Below are positions 11,303 to 20,439 of a DNA stretch of 64,000 bases, piece after piece. This DNA is from Emiliania huxleyi CCMP1516 (taxonomy: Eukaryota; Haptophyta; Isochrysidales; Noelaerhabdaceae), in assembly GCF_000372725.1 (NCBI RefSeq), contig NW_005199601.1, positions 230,109 to 294,108 of the forward strand, given 5' to 3'. Each line of letters starts with the position of its first letter. Positions within the stretch are counted from its first letter, which is position 1. Under the pieces are notes generated by a model that was not told the DNA's origin, did no database searches, and saw only the letters and a list, made by a program, of their open reading frames with translations. Position numbers and translations under genes: made by a program.

Positions 11303-11516
11303 CGTCAGTAGGCGGGGTGAGGGTGTACCTAAGCATTTTTATCTGAGCATCATATTTGGTGAATCACACTTTCACGCCACTAGACGTTACAGCAGAGGCC
11401 AACTCCCGCTACGCACCCCCGCGAAAAACAAAAATAAGACACAGGCGACACACCGACTGGACGCGCAAAAAAGCCATTCACACACACCAACTAGGAACCA
11501 TAGGCTTGTGCCGTCC

Positions 11517-12755
11517 CTAATGAGCTGCCCCCCACGACGTAATGGAGCATGCCGTTGGCGCAACCGGCGCACCCGTCGAGATGCGTCGCCGCGCTTTTTT
11601 GATCGCAACGAACGCGAGAGCGCCGACGGCAGCGCCGACGACAGCCGCGGCGATGGGCACGGATGCCCTTTCAGAATCCTCCGCCGGGTTGTGCTGCCAG
11701 ATAAGACCAGGGAGACAGTCTCTCAAGGCCACGCCAGAAAGGAACCGGATTGGCTTCGTGCGATCGAAGCGGAAGTCGCGCCCTCCCCTTCCAGCGCCAC
11801 CGAGCAAAGCAGAGGCGGCGTCTTCCGCCGAGGCCGGCGCCGTCAGCAGCGCCGCCCACAGCCGCTCCGTGTAGTGCCCCTCCTCGATGTTGTCACCTCG
11901 CGTGAGGGCATTGCGCAGAGCGCGCCAGTCTCTGCGCGACTGACGGTGCACGCTCGTTGCGGTTGTGGCGAAGGTGCCCCCGTAGCACACGAGACGCAGT
12001 GGATGGAGCGCGGAGTCCAAGTGGCTCGCCGTGGCGCGGGAGAAGGTGGTCTTCACAAACCGCCACAGCGGGCGTGACGGCGAGATGAAGGGGGGGCTCT
12101 GCGCGGCGAGACGGCTCTGCTCGTGCTCTCGGTGGTAGTCTACCAAGCGAAACTCGTCCGCCTCGTGCGCCGCGTGCCATAGTGACTGCGCGCGCTCGCG
12201 CGGCACAAGGTTAGTGGGCGGCTCGCTGCCACATGCAAAACCTTCCTCCGACGCCTGCAGCTCAGACCCAACAAGATGGATGGGCAAGGGCGTATTTTTC
12301 CCGCTGCGAGGGCCGGCGGCGGCTCCCGCCGAGGTGTCCTTGAGAAAGAAGATGGACGCAGGGAGCGTGTCGTAGCGGGTCGCGATAAAGTCGGCGAAGG
12401 TGTGGTCGTTGCGGCCCACGTTCCTTGCCGATCTGACTGTGGCTCCACTCGGAACTTCGGATGCATTCGGCCGTCGCCCGCATTTGCACACCACGTGGAC
12501 TCTGGAGACGCTGGCCCCGAGGCACCTCAGGTCGTCCACCGCGCCCTTCAGCCAGGCGAGGGGCGCTGTGCAATACGATACCACGAGCTCGGTCGCGCCA
12601 AGCTCGCGTCGACGCCGAAAGGGATACGGCGCCGGACATGGGATGCTGGTGGTGGTGGCTGCCGTCTCCAAGGCGGGTTTGATCATTGTCGACACGCCGT
12701 CCACAAAGGGAGCTGCAGATCGAGTCGCCGTGAACGTGAACGTCTGAACGACCAA
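11517..12755 (-). CDS. DUF3431-like putative glycosyltransferase with C-terminal membrane anchor
   Basis: Seen: open frame of 412 residues from 12755, or 389 from the ATG at 12686. ELVVSYCTAPLAWLK near the start, SARNVGRNDHTFADFIATRY with IFFLKDTS, and then CYGGTFATTATSVHRQ with NIEEGHYTERLWAALL follow the order of conserved blocks in DUF3431 (NxGRE-type motif, Asp-less LPxxxxFLK, and a C-terminal EGHYxERLWA block). A membrane segment (IAAAVVGAAVGALAFVAI) followed by KKARRR lies about 30 residues before the end. DUF3431 is distantly related to glycosyltransferases; sugar transfer is inference. The 5' end overlaps a tandem duplication, so the start is doubtful. A cytosolic basic tail suggests a C-terminal anchor. 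Confidence 0.6.
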   Translation of the reverse strand: MVVQTFTFTATRSAAPFVDGVSTMIKPALETAATTTSIPCPAPYPFRRRRELGATELVVSYCTAPLAWLKGAVDDLRCLGASVSRVHVVCKCGRRPNASEVPSGATVRSARNVGRNDHTFADFIATRYDTLPASIFFLKDTSAGAAAGPRSGKNTPLPIHLVGSELQASEEGFACGSEPPTNLVPRERAQSLWHAAHEADEFRLVDYHREHEQSRLAAQSPPFISPSRPLWRFVKTTFSRATASHLDSALHPLRLVCYGGTFATTATSVHRQSRRDWRALRNALTRGDNIEEGHYTERLWAALLTAPASAEDAASALLGGAGRGGRDFRFDRTKPIRFLSGVALRDCLPGLIWQHNPAEDSERASVPIAAAVVGAAVGALAFVAIKKARRRISTGAPVAPTACSITSWGAAH

Positions 12756-12845
12756 GCACCAACGCCGTCTCCAAGGCGGGTTTGATCATAGATCGACACG
12801 CCGTCACTCAAGGAAGGATGCACTGAGTCGCCGTTTACGTGAACG
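12667..12845 (+). repeat. Diverged tandem duplication at the 5' end of the DUF3431-like gene
   Basis: The block CCGTCTCCAAGGCGGGTTTG with GACACGCCGTC and GAGTCGCCG...CGTGAACG occurs at about 12662-12737 and again at about 12766-12845. The first copy contains the presumed start codons of the minus-strand gene. The copies differ by several substitutions and short indels. Confidence 0.7.
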
Positions 12846-13040
12846 ATTGCCGCAAGGAGGAATTTTTCAACGCCAACAGCGGGACTAGTCAGCGCAGAAA
12901 TCCTGCAGAGGTGAGGACGTATTTATTCATTTAGACGGCGCAGCAGGGCAGGAGAGGGGTCCAGGGGGCGTGCCCAAGTTATTTTTGTATACTCGACAAC
13001 GAGCAGATACACACACGACCGCGACCGGTCATTCACTTAC

Positions 13041-14231
13041 TCACTCACTCACACACACACTCACAACCGCGCGCCCAGCACATTCTTCCATGGAGAGAGT
13101 TCCAAAATAATAAATACAATTCTCTGCGAGACGGCGCACGGCTCTTTTCCTCTCTTTCCCGAGCCGGCCGCGGCGCCGTCGAGGGCGCCGTCCGTCGGGT
13201 GCATTGGTGTACAACTCGACTTCCTGCCCTTCCCGCTGCGCCGAGGAAGCAACCTCCATTTCCTGAGGTAGCTGTGACCCGATGCCTTCATTGAGTGAGG
13301 CTACCATGGCCTGGCGCAACTGCTCCTCCTCCTGCAAGTCGCCAATGCCCATGCCCTCGGGCCGCCAGCGGCTTGTCGTGCCACCCGAGTCGTCGCCGTC
13401 CTCGGGAATGCCGCTGAGGTTGTCATCGTGCTCGACGGCCCAATGCTCGTGCAGTTCATGCAGCGTCAGGAGTGTGGCTCGGATGCCTGCCTGTGTGCTG
13501 ACGTCGCTCCGAGCGGACGAAACCGTGGTAAGGCTTTGGCCATCGCCCTCCACCTGTTGATCTTCCGGCAACCACTGCCAACAGCTCACCTCCTGCATCT
13601 CGCCGGTATCCGCGACCTCATGCTCAACATGGCTCACCACGAGGTTAGCGTCCAGCCGTGCCTCGACCCAGTCTGCGTAAATCGCCACAGTGCTAGCTCG
13701 CTGCTCTGGCGCTGCTGCCTCTAGAAGCGCCTCAAACACAGTACCGAGCGTGTGGTCGCTGCGACTATTGGCGTTTTGCATGTACGCCGCCGGTAGGTCG
13801 GTGCCTAGGCGCATGAACCAGGCCAGAGAAGTGTTGGCTTCCAGCCGTTGCCTCGCTCTGGTGAGCTCACCCGCGCCAGCAGAAGGTGGCGCATCTTCAA
13901 TGATACGCTGGCTGAGCAGCGCCTTCAAACGCGCGTCGCCCATCCAAGCTGCGCGCCTCGCACGCGAGTCTTCAAGGCAAGCGGCGCAAACTTCGTGCGC
14001 GGCAACACAAAAGAGGTCGCACAGCTTGTACGGGCTCTCTGTCAGCCCAATCAAGTGCTCAATAGCACCAAGCCGCTCCTCCACCGTTCGTGTTCCATCA
14101 CTCGTCACACCGAGACTTAGCTCGAGCAGGTCGACCCGCTGCGAGAGATCTCCGTCCGCGGAAGGCTCACCCCACATTGCCTCTTCGCACCGAGCCACCC
14201 GGCGCCACAGTACTTGCTCGCTCGTCGACAT
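13041..14231 (-). CDS. RNase III-like protein with a ubiquitin-interacting motif
   Basis: Seen: one open frame of 396 residues. Residues about 1-65 look helical and coiled-coil-like. The central region has WMGDARLKALLSQR, then LEANTSLAWFMRLG and DHTLGTVFEALLEA, the order and spacing of an RNase III domain (GD motif, N-x-xLA, then GxxFEA). One Asp (GDA) and one Glu (FEA) ligand remain, but the first acidic ligand (ExxEFLGD) and the Asp before FEA are replaced, so catalysis is doubtful. Near residue 300, EEEQLRQAMVASLNE fits the ubiquitin-interacting motif consensus at every key position (acidic run, Leu, Ala, Ser, Glu). The end is Arg/Lys-rich (RRPRRRRGRLGKERKR), a possible nuclear signal or RNA-binding tail. 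It lies upstream of UCHL5 on the other strand. Function unknown; a ubiquitin link is inference. Confidence 0.6.
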   Translation of the reverse strand: MSTSEQVLWRRVARCEEAMWGEPSADGDLSQRVDLLELSLGVTSDGTRTVEERLGAIEHLIGLTESPYKLCDLFCVAAHEVCAACLEDSRARRAAWMGDARLKALLSQRIIEDAPPSAGAGELTRARQRLEANTSLAWFMRLGTDLPAAYMQNANSRSDHTLGTVFEALLEAAAPEQRASTVAIYADWVEARLDANLVVSHVEHEVADTGEMQEVSCWQWLPEDQQVEGDGQSLTTVSSARSDVSTQAGIRATLLTLHELHEHWAVEHDDNLSGIPEDGDDSGGTTSRWRPEGMGIGDLQEEEQLRQAMVASLNEGIGSQLPQEMEVASSAQREGQEVELYTNAPDGRRPRRRRGRLGKERKRAVRRLAENCIYYFGTLSMEECAGRAVVSVCVSE

Positions 14232-14309
14232 GCGGGCGTTTCACCTCGTTTCACTTGCGCGAGAGCGTCGCCTCGGCCTCGAATTTCGTGATTTTTTTCT
14301 TGGCGGTGA

Positions 14310-14485
14310 CATACAGGCGTGAGGGAGGGGCCGCGACGGTGAGGGCGGTCGCGGTGAGGGCGGTGGCGGAGAGGTCGGTGGTGGCGGTGGCGGTGGCTGC
14401 GGTGGCGGTGGCGGTGGCGATGGCGGTGGTGGCGGTGAGGGCGGCGGCGGTGGCGGCGACGGCGACGGTGGCACTGAGTGAGGAT
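14310..14485. repeat. GGTGGCGGTGAGGGC low-complexity block
   Basis: A run of short G-rich repeats (GGTGGCGG, GGTGAGGGCGG) on the plus strand, reading as SPPPPP on the minus strand. It lies between the RNase III-like gene and the inverted-repeat element. It could be part of a 5' exon of the minus-strand gene, but there is no splice evidence. G-quadruplex formation on the plus strand is possible. Confidence 0.7.
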
Positions 14486-14882
14486 CAGAGAGACTAGAGA
14501 GGATGGCTGCGAGGGAGGGTGGCGGTGGGGGCGGCGGTAAGGACTGACGCACAGGTTGTAACGACTTTTTCGCGCGTGGTGCTTGAGCTGCCGGGCGGCC
14601 GCCGGCGAGCAAAATTTCTTCTTTTCCTCTTTGCCGAGCAGGATTCGACACTTCAGCTTGGTATAGTATCATCGTATGCCAGATCATACCCCAGGGCTAT
14701 ACCCTGATACCCTCTTGAGAGGACCCGCATTGGGCCCCTAGAGGATAGGCTGATACCCTGGTGGGTTACCCTTCACACCGGACACGACCCCCCTCTTCAC
14801 ACCTCTTCGCGCGCGCTGCGCGCGCGCCAAGACAGACAACGCGCTCGAATGAGCGTCGCGCAGGAGGGAGGCGAGCGCACCA

Positions 14883-15485
14883 CTAAGCAATGCGCTGGGC
14901 GAGGAGGGCGCTAATGGCGGCCGTCGTCGCATTTGACGGGCCCGCGGCCGCAGCCGGTGCGGCTGCAGCCGTGGGAGGGGCCGCGGCCTGCACGGCTGCG
15001 GCCGGGGCCGGCGCCGCGGGGGGCGCGGGGTTAGGCGCCGTGGCGGGCTCCGCTGCGGACTCGGTGTCCCCCGCCGCCGCCCCCATCGCCTGCGCCGATG
15101 CGAGCTGCTGGCGCGCAAACTCCTCGCTCGCGGCCGTCTTCGCCGCCTTGCGCTGCTGCCCGACTTCCACAGCCGCTTGCGCCTTCGCCCTTGCCGCCGC
15201 AACCTTGGCGTCGAAGGCCGTGCGCTTCTCGACAAGCCCGTCCCAGCGGCGTGACGCGGCCGCCAGCTCCTCGGCCTTGTCTGAGAGCATGGTGGCCAGC
15301 GTCGCCTCTGCCGCCTCCGCCGTCTTGGTGGGCGTGGCGCGCGGGTACGGCGGAAGCGCAAAGAGTTTGAATGATACCGGGGCGGACCATGCGGGAGGGC
15401 TCGGTCCTCGGTGAGAAGTGTGAATTGTCGCTTCGCTGCGCGGCCGCCGATGATACCTTGATACCCAGCCGAGATGGGTCCCCAC
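14883..15485 (-). CDS. Ala-rich coiled-coil open frame inside the inverted-repeat element
   Basis: Seen: a 200-residue frame wholly inside the element. Residues about 55-130 alternate charged and Ala/Leu residues (AEELAAASRRWDGLVEKRTA, AKVAAARAKAQAAVEV), typical of a helical coiled coil. The C-terminal third is Ala/Pro-rich (AAPTAAAAPAAAAG) and ends LLAQRIA. No transposase motif is present. It may be a captured fragment of a host gene, or chance reading of GC-rich DNA; the regular heptad-like region makes chance less likely. No family recognised. Confidence 0.35.
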   Translation of the reverse strand: MGTHLGWVSRYHRRPRSEATIHTSHRGPSPPAWSAPVSFKLFALPPYPRATPTKTAEAAEATLATMLSDKAEELAAASRRWDGLVEKRTAFDAKVAAARAKAQAAVEVGQQRKAAKTAASEEFARQQLASAQAMGAAAGDTESAAEPATAPNPAPPAAPAPAAAVQAAAPPTAAAAPAAAAGPSNATTAAISALLAQRIA

Positions 15486-15518
15486 AGAGGCCTAGAGCAT
15501 ACCCTATGTATGTATGTA

Positions 15519-15680
15519 GTAAGGTGAAGAACAGTCAGGCTCGGACTGGACACCAACGCGGTATGGGTGGACGCAAGACAGATGATGACGACACGCTCGA
15601 GCGACACACAGACACAAACAAGCTCACAAGACACACAGCCAGCGGGCTGCCACACATCCCTGATACCCCCTCGAGAAGCA
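15519..15680 (+). repeat. Dispersed repeat family B, copy inside the inverted-repeat element
   Basis: Begins GGTGAAGAACAGTCAGGCTC, continues GGACTGGACACCAACGCGG and ends in CACACAGACACAAACAAGCT followed by CAGCCAGCGGGCTGCC. A second copy with a 135-bp insertion lies at 30370-30660. Partial copies lie at about 21583-21640 and 30296-30345 (reversed) and at 37309-37345. Confidence 0.8.
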
Positions 15681-15747
15681 TCAGATGATACTATACCAAG
15701 CTGAAGTGTCGAATCCAGGCGGCGCCTGGACAGCTGCTCTCACCGAT

Positions 15748-18258
15748 ATGACCGACTGGTGCACCATCGAGTCCGACCCCGGCGTCTTCACCGAGCTCGT
15801 CGAGCAGATGGGCGTCAAAGGCGTCCAGTTTGAGGAGGTCTACTCCCTCGACAGCGGCTCGATGCAGGCGCTTGGCGAGGTGCACGGGCTCATCTTCCTC
15901 TTCAAGTGGCAGCAGGACCTCGCGCAGCAGGACGATCGACCGACCGTGAGCGCTCGCCCCACACAGTCGCAGCCTTGCACCGGCGCCGCGGCGTCCGCTG
16001 GCGGCACCGCTCCCAGCGGCCTGTGCACGCTGGCCCTCGGCAGGCGTCTGGATACGAGGACCATCTCTTCTTCGCCAAGCAGGTCATCACGAACGCCTGC
16101 GCCACCCAGGCCATCCTCTCAGTGCTGCTCAACTCGGAGAAGGTGCTCTCTCCACCCTCGCCGCCGCCGCTGCCGCCGCCTCTGCTGCCGCCAGCCTCGC
16201 TCCCACCGTCACCGGACGCCGGCACTGGCTGGTGCGGTCGTCTCTACCGCATGGTCGCTCCACGAGCCAAGCTGGCCTCCCGTAGGTCGAGCTGGGTGAG
16301 GAGCTCTCCAACTTCAAGGCGGACGCCCCCACCACCGCGCCTTCTCCTCCCCGCTGCCTCTCTCCTCCCCGCCGCCTCTCTCGTCGCCTGCCGCCTCTCT
16401 CTCCTCCCCTGCCGCCTCCGTCACGACCGCACCCTTGGCCAGCACCTCCCTCACCACCGCTCCCCGCTGCCGCCAAGGGCTTCACCAAGGAGTTCGACTC
16501 GGAGACCAAGGGCTCCGCCGTCTCCAGCTCCACTCCTCACACGAGATTGCCCGAGATCACACGAGATTGCCCGAGATCACCCGAGATTGCCCGAGATCGC
16601 CCGAGCTCCTCCGACGTGTAGGCCTCGCCATCTCCAACTCGGACCTCGTCCGCACGGCATCTCCAACTCAGACTCCAACTCAGACTCAGACTCCAACTCA
16701 GACTGCGCCTCGCCGCCACACACCGCAGTCGGCACCGTGAAGCTTCACGCCACTCTCTCACTCTCACAGTCTGCGGCGAGAGCCCCGATGTGGAGAGTGC
16801 GTGTGAGGGGTTGAACTCAGACTGCGCGCCGCCGCCGCACGGCTCGCGGCTGTACGTACCTCCCCTCCCACGCCTCTCCGGCGGCGTCAGGCGCACAACT
16901 CCTTCGCGCCCCCCGACCCCTTCATGTCGGACAACAAGCGCGTGGCGACCAAGGACGACGACCTCTACCACTTCATCGCCTACGTCTCGCAGAGCCGAGA
17001 TTCGCCGAGATGTAGCCGAGATGTCGACCTCCGCCACTCCACCGCCCGCGTCGCCTCCGCGCGCGCGCCGTCCGCGCGCGCGCCGCCGGCGCCGCGAGAG
17101 CGCGGCGCCTCGCCGGAACCTTCTCGGAGCCTTCCCCGCAGGTGCCGGTCGCAGGCAAGCTCTACGAGGTACCCTTCCGACACCCTTCCGAGACCTATTG
17201 ACACACCCTTCCGACACCCTTCCGACACCCTTCCAAGACCCTTCCGACCCCCCCCCCCCTCCCTCCCACAGCTTGACGGGCTAAAGCCGGGGCCGGTGCT
17301 GCTCCGCGAGCTAGCGTAGTACCCTACCCAACCCGGTACCCAAACCCGACGAGATAAAATAGGTGCTGCTCGGCGAGCTGCCGCAGGGAGCAGACTGGCT
17401 CGAGGCAGTGGCGCCGGCCATCCAGGCACTGCCGCGCCCTATACCTCGGCCGCACCTCGGCTGCACCTCGGCTGCACCTCGGCCGCACCTCGGCTGCACC
17501 TCGGCCGCACCTCGGCTGCACCTCGGCCGCACCTCGGCTGCACCTCGGCCGCACCTCGGCTGCACCTCGGCTGCACTTCGGCTGCACCTCGGCCGCACCT
17601 CGGCTGCACCTCGGCCGCACCTCGGCTGCACCTCGGCCGCACCTCGGCTGCACCTCGGCTGACCCTCGGCTGCACCTCGGCTGCACCTCGGCCGCACCTC
17701 GGCTGCACCTCGGCCGCACCTCGGCTGCACCTCGGCTGCACCTCGGCTGCACCTCGGCTGCACCTCGGCTGCACCTCGGCTGCACCTCGGCTGACCCTCG
17801 GCTGCACCTCGGCTGCACCTCGGCTGCACCTCGGCCGCACCTCGGCGGCACCTCGGCTGCACCTCGGCTGCACCTCGGCTGCACCTCGGCTGCACGTCGG
17901 CCATCTCGAGCCTCGCCCGGTGCCTTTGCCGCAGGCGCGCATCGAGCGGTACTCGCAGAGCGAGATCCGGTTCAACCTGATGGCGATCACCGCCAGCCGC
18001 GCGGACGAGCTGCGCAAGCAGATCGCTAGCCTGGCCGAGGGAGACGCCGCGCTCGCCGAGCGGCGGCAGCTGCTCGCGGTGGAGGAGCAGAAGCTGGCGC
18101 GGTGGAAGGCGGAGAACGTGCGGCGCAAGCACAACTACCTGCCCTTCCTCATCAACCTGCTCAAGGTGCTCGCAGAGAAGCAGCAGCTCGTCCCGCTGAT
18201 CGACGCGGCCAAGGAGAGGCAAAAGCAGAGGGCGGCTGCGGGCGGCGGCGCAAAGTGA
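15748..18258 (+). CDS. UCHL5: Ubiquitin C-terminal hydrolase UCHL5/UCH37, 10 exons
   Basis: Inferred exons: 15748-15945, 16044-16142, 16286-16318, 16478-16511, 16622-16656, 16891-16983, 17142-17168, 17272-17295, 17363-17425, 17935-18258; together 310 residues (human UCHL5 has 329). Motifs match UCHL5 throughout: [72 protein letters not shown], then the ULD tail IRFNLMAI and [15 protein letters not shown]. Catalytic Gln79, Cys85, His160 and Asp175 are all present with UCHL5 spacing. UCHL5 trims ubiquitin chains at the 26S proteasome (via Rpn13) and occurs in INO80. The tail needed for those contacts is kept. Four of nine introns are GC-AG, and four consist mostly of tandem repeats. The start codon is 31 bp from a transposon end. 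Confidence 0.93.
17437..17900 (+). repeat. 12-bp minisatellite filling a UCHL5 intron
   Basis: About 38 copies of a 12-bp unit, GCTGCACCTCGG or GCCGCACCTCGG, with a few variants including two CTGACCCTCGG copies at about 17660 and 17795. It occupies almost all of the intron 17426-17934, which starts with GC and ends GCCGCAG. Long minus-strand open frames across it ([11 protein letters not shown] repeats) are repeat artefacts. Confidence 0.95.
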
Positions 18259-18609
18259 GAGAGAGAGGAGGCTCCCCTCGACCCACGGTGCATATGCATA
18301 CACACATCATACTCAAGGTTGTTGGCTGCTTGGCTGCGCGCTCGTGTGAGGACACTGCATGTAAGAGATGCATTCTACCCCCGCCCAAACACCTACACAC
18401 GTCCTCGCCCGGGGGCGAAGCTGTTCGTATGCGACGCCGGCAGCAGCAGCAGCTTGTAGCTTGAGCTCGCCAAGGGACGAGCTCAACGACGCCGCGCGGT
18501 AGTATACATCCCGTCGTGCGTCCTCGCACTCTGCTCATCTCCCTCGCTCGCAACTCAAAGACAGCGCCGTCGGCCGTGAGCGTGAGGGCGCGAAGCCACT
18601 GCAACTCCC

Positions 18610-20421
18610 CTACTGCGTCTCGCGCGTGATGGCGAAGCCCAAGACGCAGTGGCCAAAGTCGAGCGCCGCGATGCCGTTCTCGGCTCCTGCCGAGTCGAGG
18701 TGGTACCGCTCGTGGATCTCGTAGAGCGAGACGACGAGGAGCGCCGCCCGCTCGCGCGCCGCCGCGGGGAAGAGCGAGTGGCTTGCCGGCGACCACGGCG
18801 CCGCCGCCCGCCGAACCAGCGCCGCCGCCTCGCCCTCGCCGCCCGCGGCGCGCCGCAGCGGCGTCGGCTCGCCCTCGTGCAGGCTTGCGCCGCTGCGCAG
18901 GAGGGAGGTGGCGCGGGCGGCGGTGAGGGTCTCAAGGTGCGCGAGCGGCGTCCAGCCGCGGCTGGCGACCAGCCAGGCGGCGATGGCGGCGTGGCCTTCT
19001 TCGGTTGCAACCTCCTCGGGCGTGCCGAAGGGCGTAGCAGCGCGGGAGGCGCCGTAGGAGGAGAGGAGCTTGACGACCTCGAGGTGGCCCTGGTGGCACG
19101 CCGCGAACAGCGGCGTGGCGCGTTGGAACTGGGCTTGGTCCATCGCAGCGCCCGCCTCGAGGAGCAGCCGGGCGACCTCGAGGTGGCCCTCCTGGCACGC
19201 CGCGAACAGCGGCGTGGCGCCTTGTTCATCGGCCTGGTCGATCGCCGCGTCAGCCTCGAGAAGCAGCCGGGCGACCTCGAGGTGGCCGAAGTGGCACGCG
19301 GCGAGCAGCGGCGTGGCGCCGTCGCTGCGGGCTTGGCTTACCGCTGCGCCAGCCTCGAGAAGCAGCTGGGCGCACTCGAGCTGCCCCATCTCGCACGCGA
19401 TGAACAGCGGCGTGACGCCATTCTGCTGGGCCTGGTTTATCGCTGCGCCAGTCTCGAGAAGCAGCCGGGCGCACTCGAGCTGACCCTGCTGGCACGCAAC
19501 GAATAGCGGCGTGGCGCCGTTCTGCTTGGCTTGGTTGACCGCTGCGCCAGCGTCGCGCAGCAGCTGGGCGCACTCGACGTGCCCCTTCTCGCACGCGACG
19601 TACAGCGGCGTCGCGCCGTCCTCGTCCGTTTGGTCCTTTGCGACGCCGGCCTCGAGAAGCAGACGGGCGATCTCGAGGTGGCCCTTTAGGCACGCGATGA
19701 ACAGCGGCGTGGCGCCGCTCTCCTCGGCATGGTTGATGTCAGCGCCAGCGTCGCGCAGCAGCCGGGCGATCTCGAGGTGGCCCTTTAGGCACGCGATGAG
19801 CAGCGGCGTGGCGCCGTCCTTGGCCTGATTGACCGCCGCGCCAGCTTCGAGGAGCAGGCGGGCGATCTCAACGTGGCCCGCCCGGCAGGTGACAAACAGC
19901 GGCGTGAAGCCTTTACCGTCGGCGTGAGCCACCGCCGCGCCGGCCTCGAGAAGTAGCCGGGCGACCTCGAGGTGGCCGAAGTGGCACGCGGCGAACAGCG
20001 GCGTGGAGCCGTCATTGCGGGCTTGGCTTACCGCTGCGCCAGCCTCGAGAAGGATCCGGACGCACTCGAGTTGCCCCCTCTCGCACGCGATGAACAGCGG
20101 CGTGACGCCGTCGTCAGCAGCTTGGTTGACCGCCGCGCCAGCCTCGAGGAACAGCCGGGCGCACTCAATCTGCTCCTCCTGGCACGCGATATGCAGCGCG
20201 GAGCCGCCGCCGCCATTCGTCGCCCCGACGCTCGCGCCGCCTTTGAGCAGCAGCCGCACCGCCTCGGCCTGCCCGTGACGAGCGGCCCAGGTGAGCAGCG
20301 TGTCTTGCTTCTCGGTGTCGTGCCGCGCGTTGAGCGTGCCGCGCGTCCGCCGCCCGGAGAGGAAGGCGCGCAGCCAGGCCAGGTCGCCCCGAGCCAGGTC
20401 GGCGAGGCGGGTTGGGAGGAT
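18610..20421 (-). CDS. Ankyrin-repeat protein with 13-14 repeats
   Basis: Seen: open frame ending at 18610. Coding character begins near 20421 with LADLARGDLAWLRAFL; the frame stays open to an ATG at 20613, but that extra part overlaps the antisense of a TIR-gene copy and is unlikely to be coding. Thirteen clear 33-residue ankyrin units follow (for example DGVTPLFIACERGQLECVRI, then LLEAGAAV) and one degenerate unit. A non-ankyrin C-terminus (about 150 residues, GWTPLAHLETLTAARATSLL, WSPASHSLFPAAARERAALL) is typical of haptophyte ankyrin proteins as I recall them. Repeats are unusually alike at the DNA level, suggesting recent expansion or gene conversion. A binding scaffold role is general family knowledge. 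It converges on UCHL5 (350 bp between the stops). The true 5' exon is not identified. Confidence 0.8.
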   Translation of the reverse strand: MLPTRLADLARGDLAWLRAFLSGRRTRGTLNARHDTEKQDTLLTWAARHGQAEAVRLLLKGGASVGATNGGGGSALHIACQEEQIECARLFLEAGAAVNQAADDGVTPLFIACERGQLECVRILLEAGAAVSQARNDGSTPLFAACHFGHLEVARLLLEAGAAVAHADGKGFTPLFVTCRAGHVEIARLLLEAGAAVNQAKDGATPLLIACLKGHLEIARLLRDAGADINHAEESGATPLFIACLKGHLEIARLLLEAGVAKDQTDEDGATPLYVACEKGHVECAQLLRDAGAAVNQAKQNGATPLFVACQQGQLECARLLLETGAAINQAQQNGVTPLFIACEMGQLECAQLLLEAGAAVSQARSDGATPLLAACHFGHLEVARLLLEADAAIDQADEQGATPLFAACQEGHLEVARLLLEAGAAMDQAQFQRATPLFAACHQGHLEVVKLLSSYGASRAATPFGTPEEVATEEGHAAIAAWLVASRGWTPLAHLETLTAARATSLLRSGASLHEGEPTPLRRAAGGEGEAAALVRRAAAPWSPASHSLFPAAARERAALLVVSLYEIHERYHLDSAGAENGIAALDFGHCVLGFAITRETQ

Positions 20422-20439
20422 GGCGCCTCTCAATGCCCG

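Larger units (their letters stand above)
14641..15716. mobile_element. Element with perfect 31-bp terminal inverted repeats
   Basis: The first 31 bases (GGATTCGACACTTCAGCTTG followed by GTATAGTATCA) are exactly reverse-complemented at 15686-15716. Homology between the ends stops abruptly outside and inside these arms. No target-site duplication is evident in the flanks. The interior holds TGATACC-rich subterminal sequence, a minus-strand Ala-rich coiled-coil frame, and near the right end a segment that recurs at about 30370-30660. At 1.08 kb with no transposase seen, it looks like a non-autonomous DNA transposon. Its right end lies 31 bp upstream of the UCHL5 start codon, so it forms the promoter-proximal region of that gene. 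Confidence 0.75.

Noticed and set aside
14641..15716. CRISPR or phage-like explanation for the inverted repeats
   Set aside because: There is only one pair of ends, no spacer array and no associated genes; a DNA transposon explains it better.
17311..18303. Long minus-strand frames with [11 protein letters not shown] repeats
   Set aside because: They are translations of the 12-bp minisatellite in a UCHL5 intron, and their ends lie antisense to UCHL5 exons.
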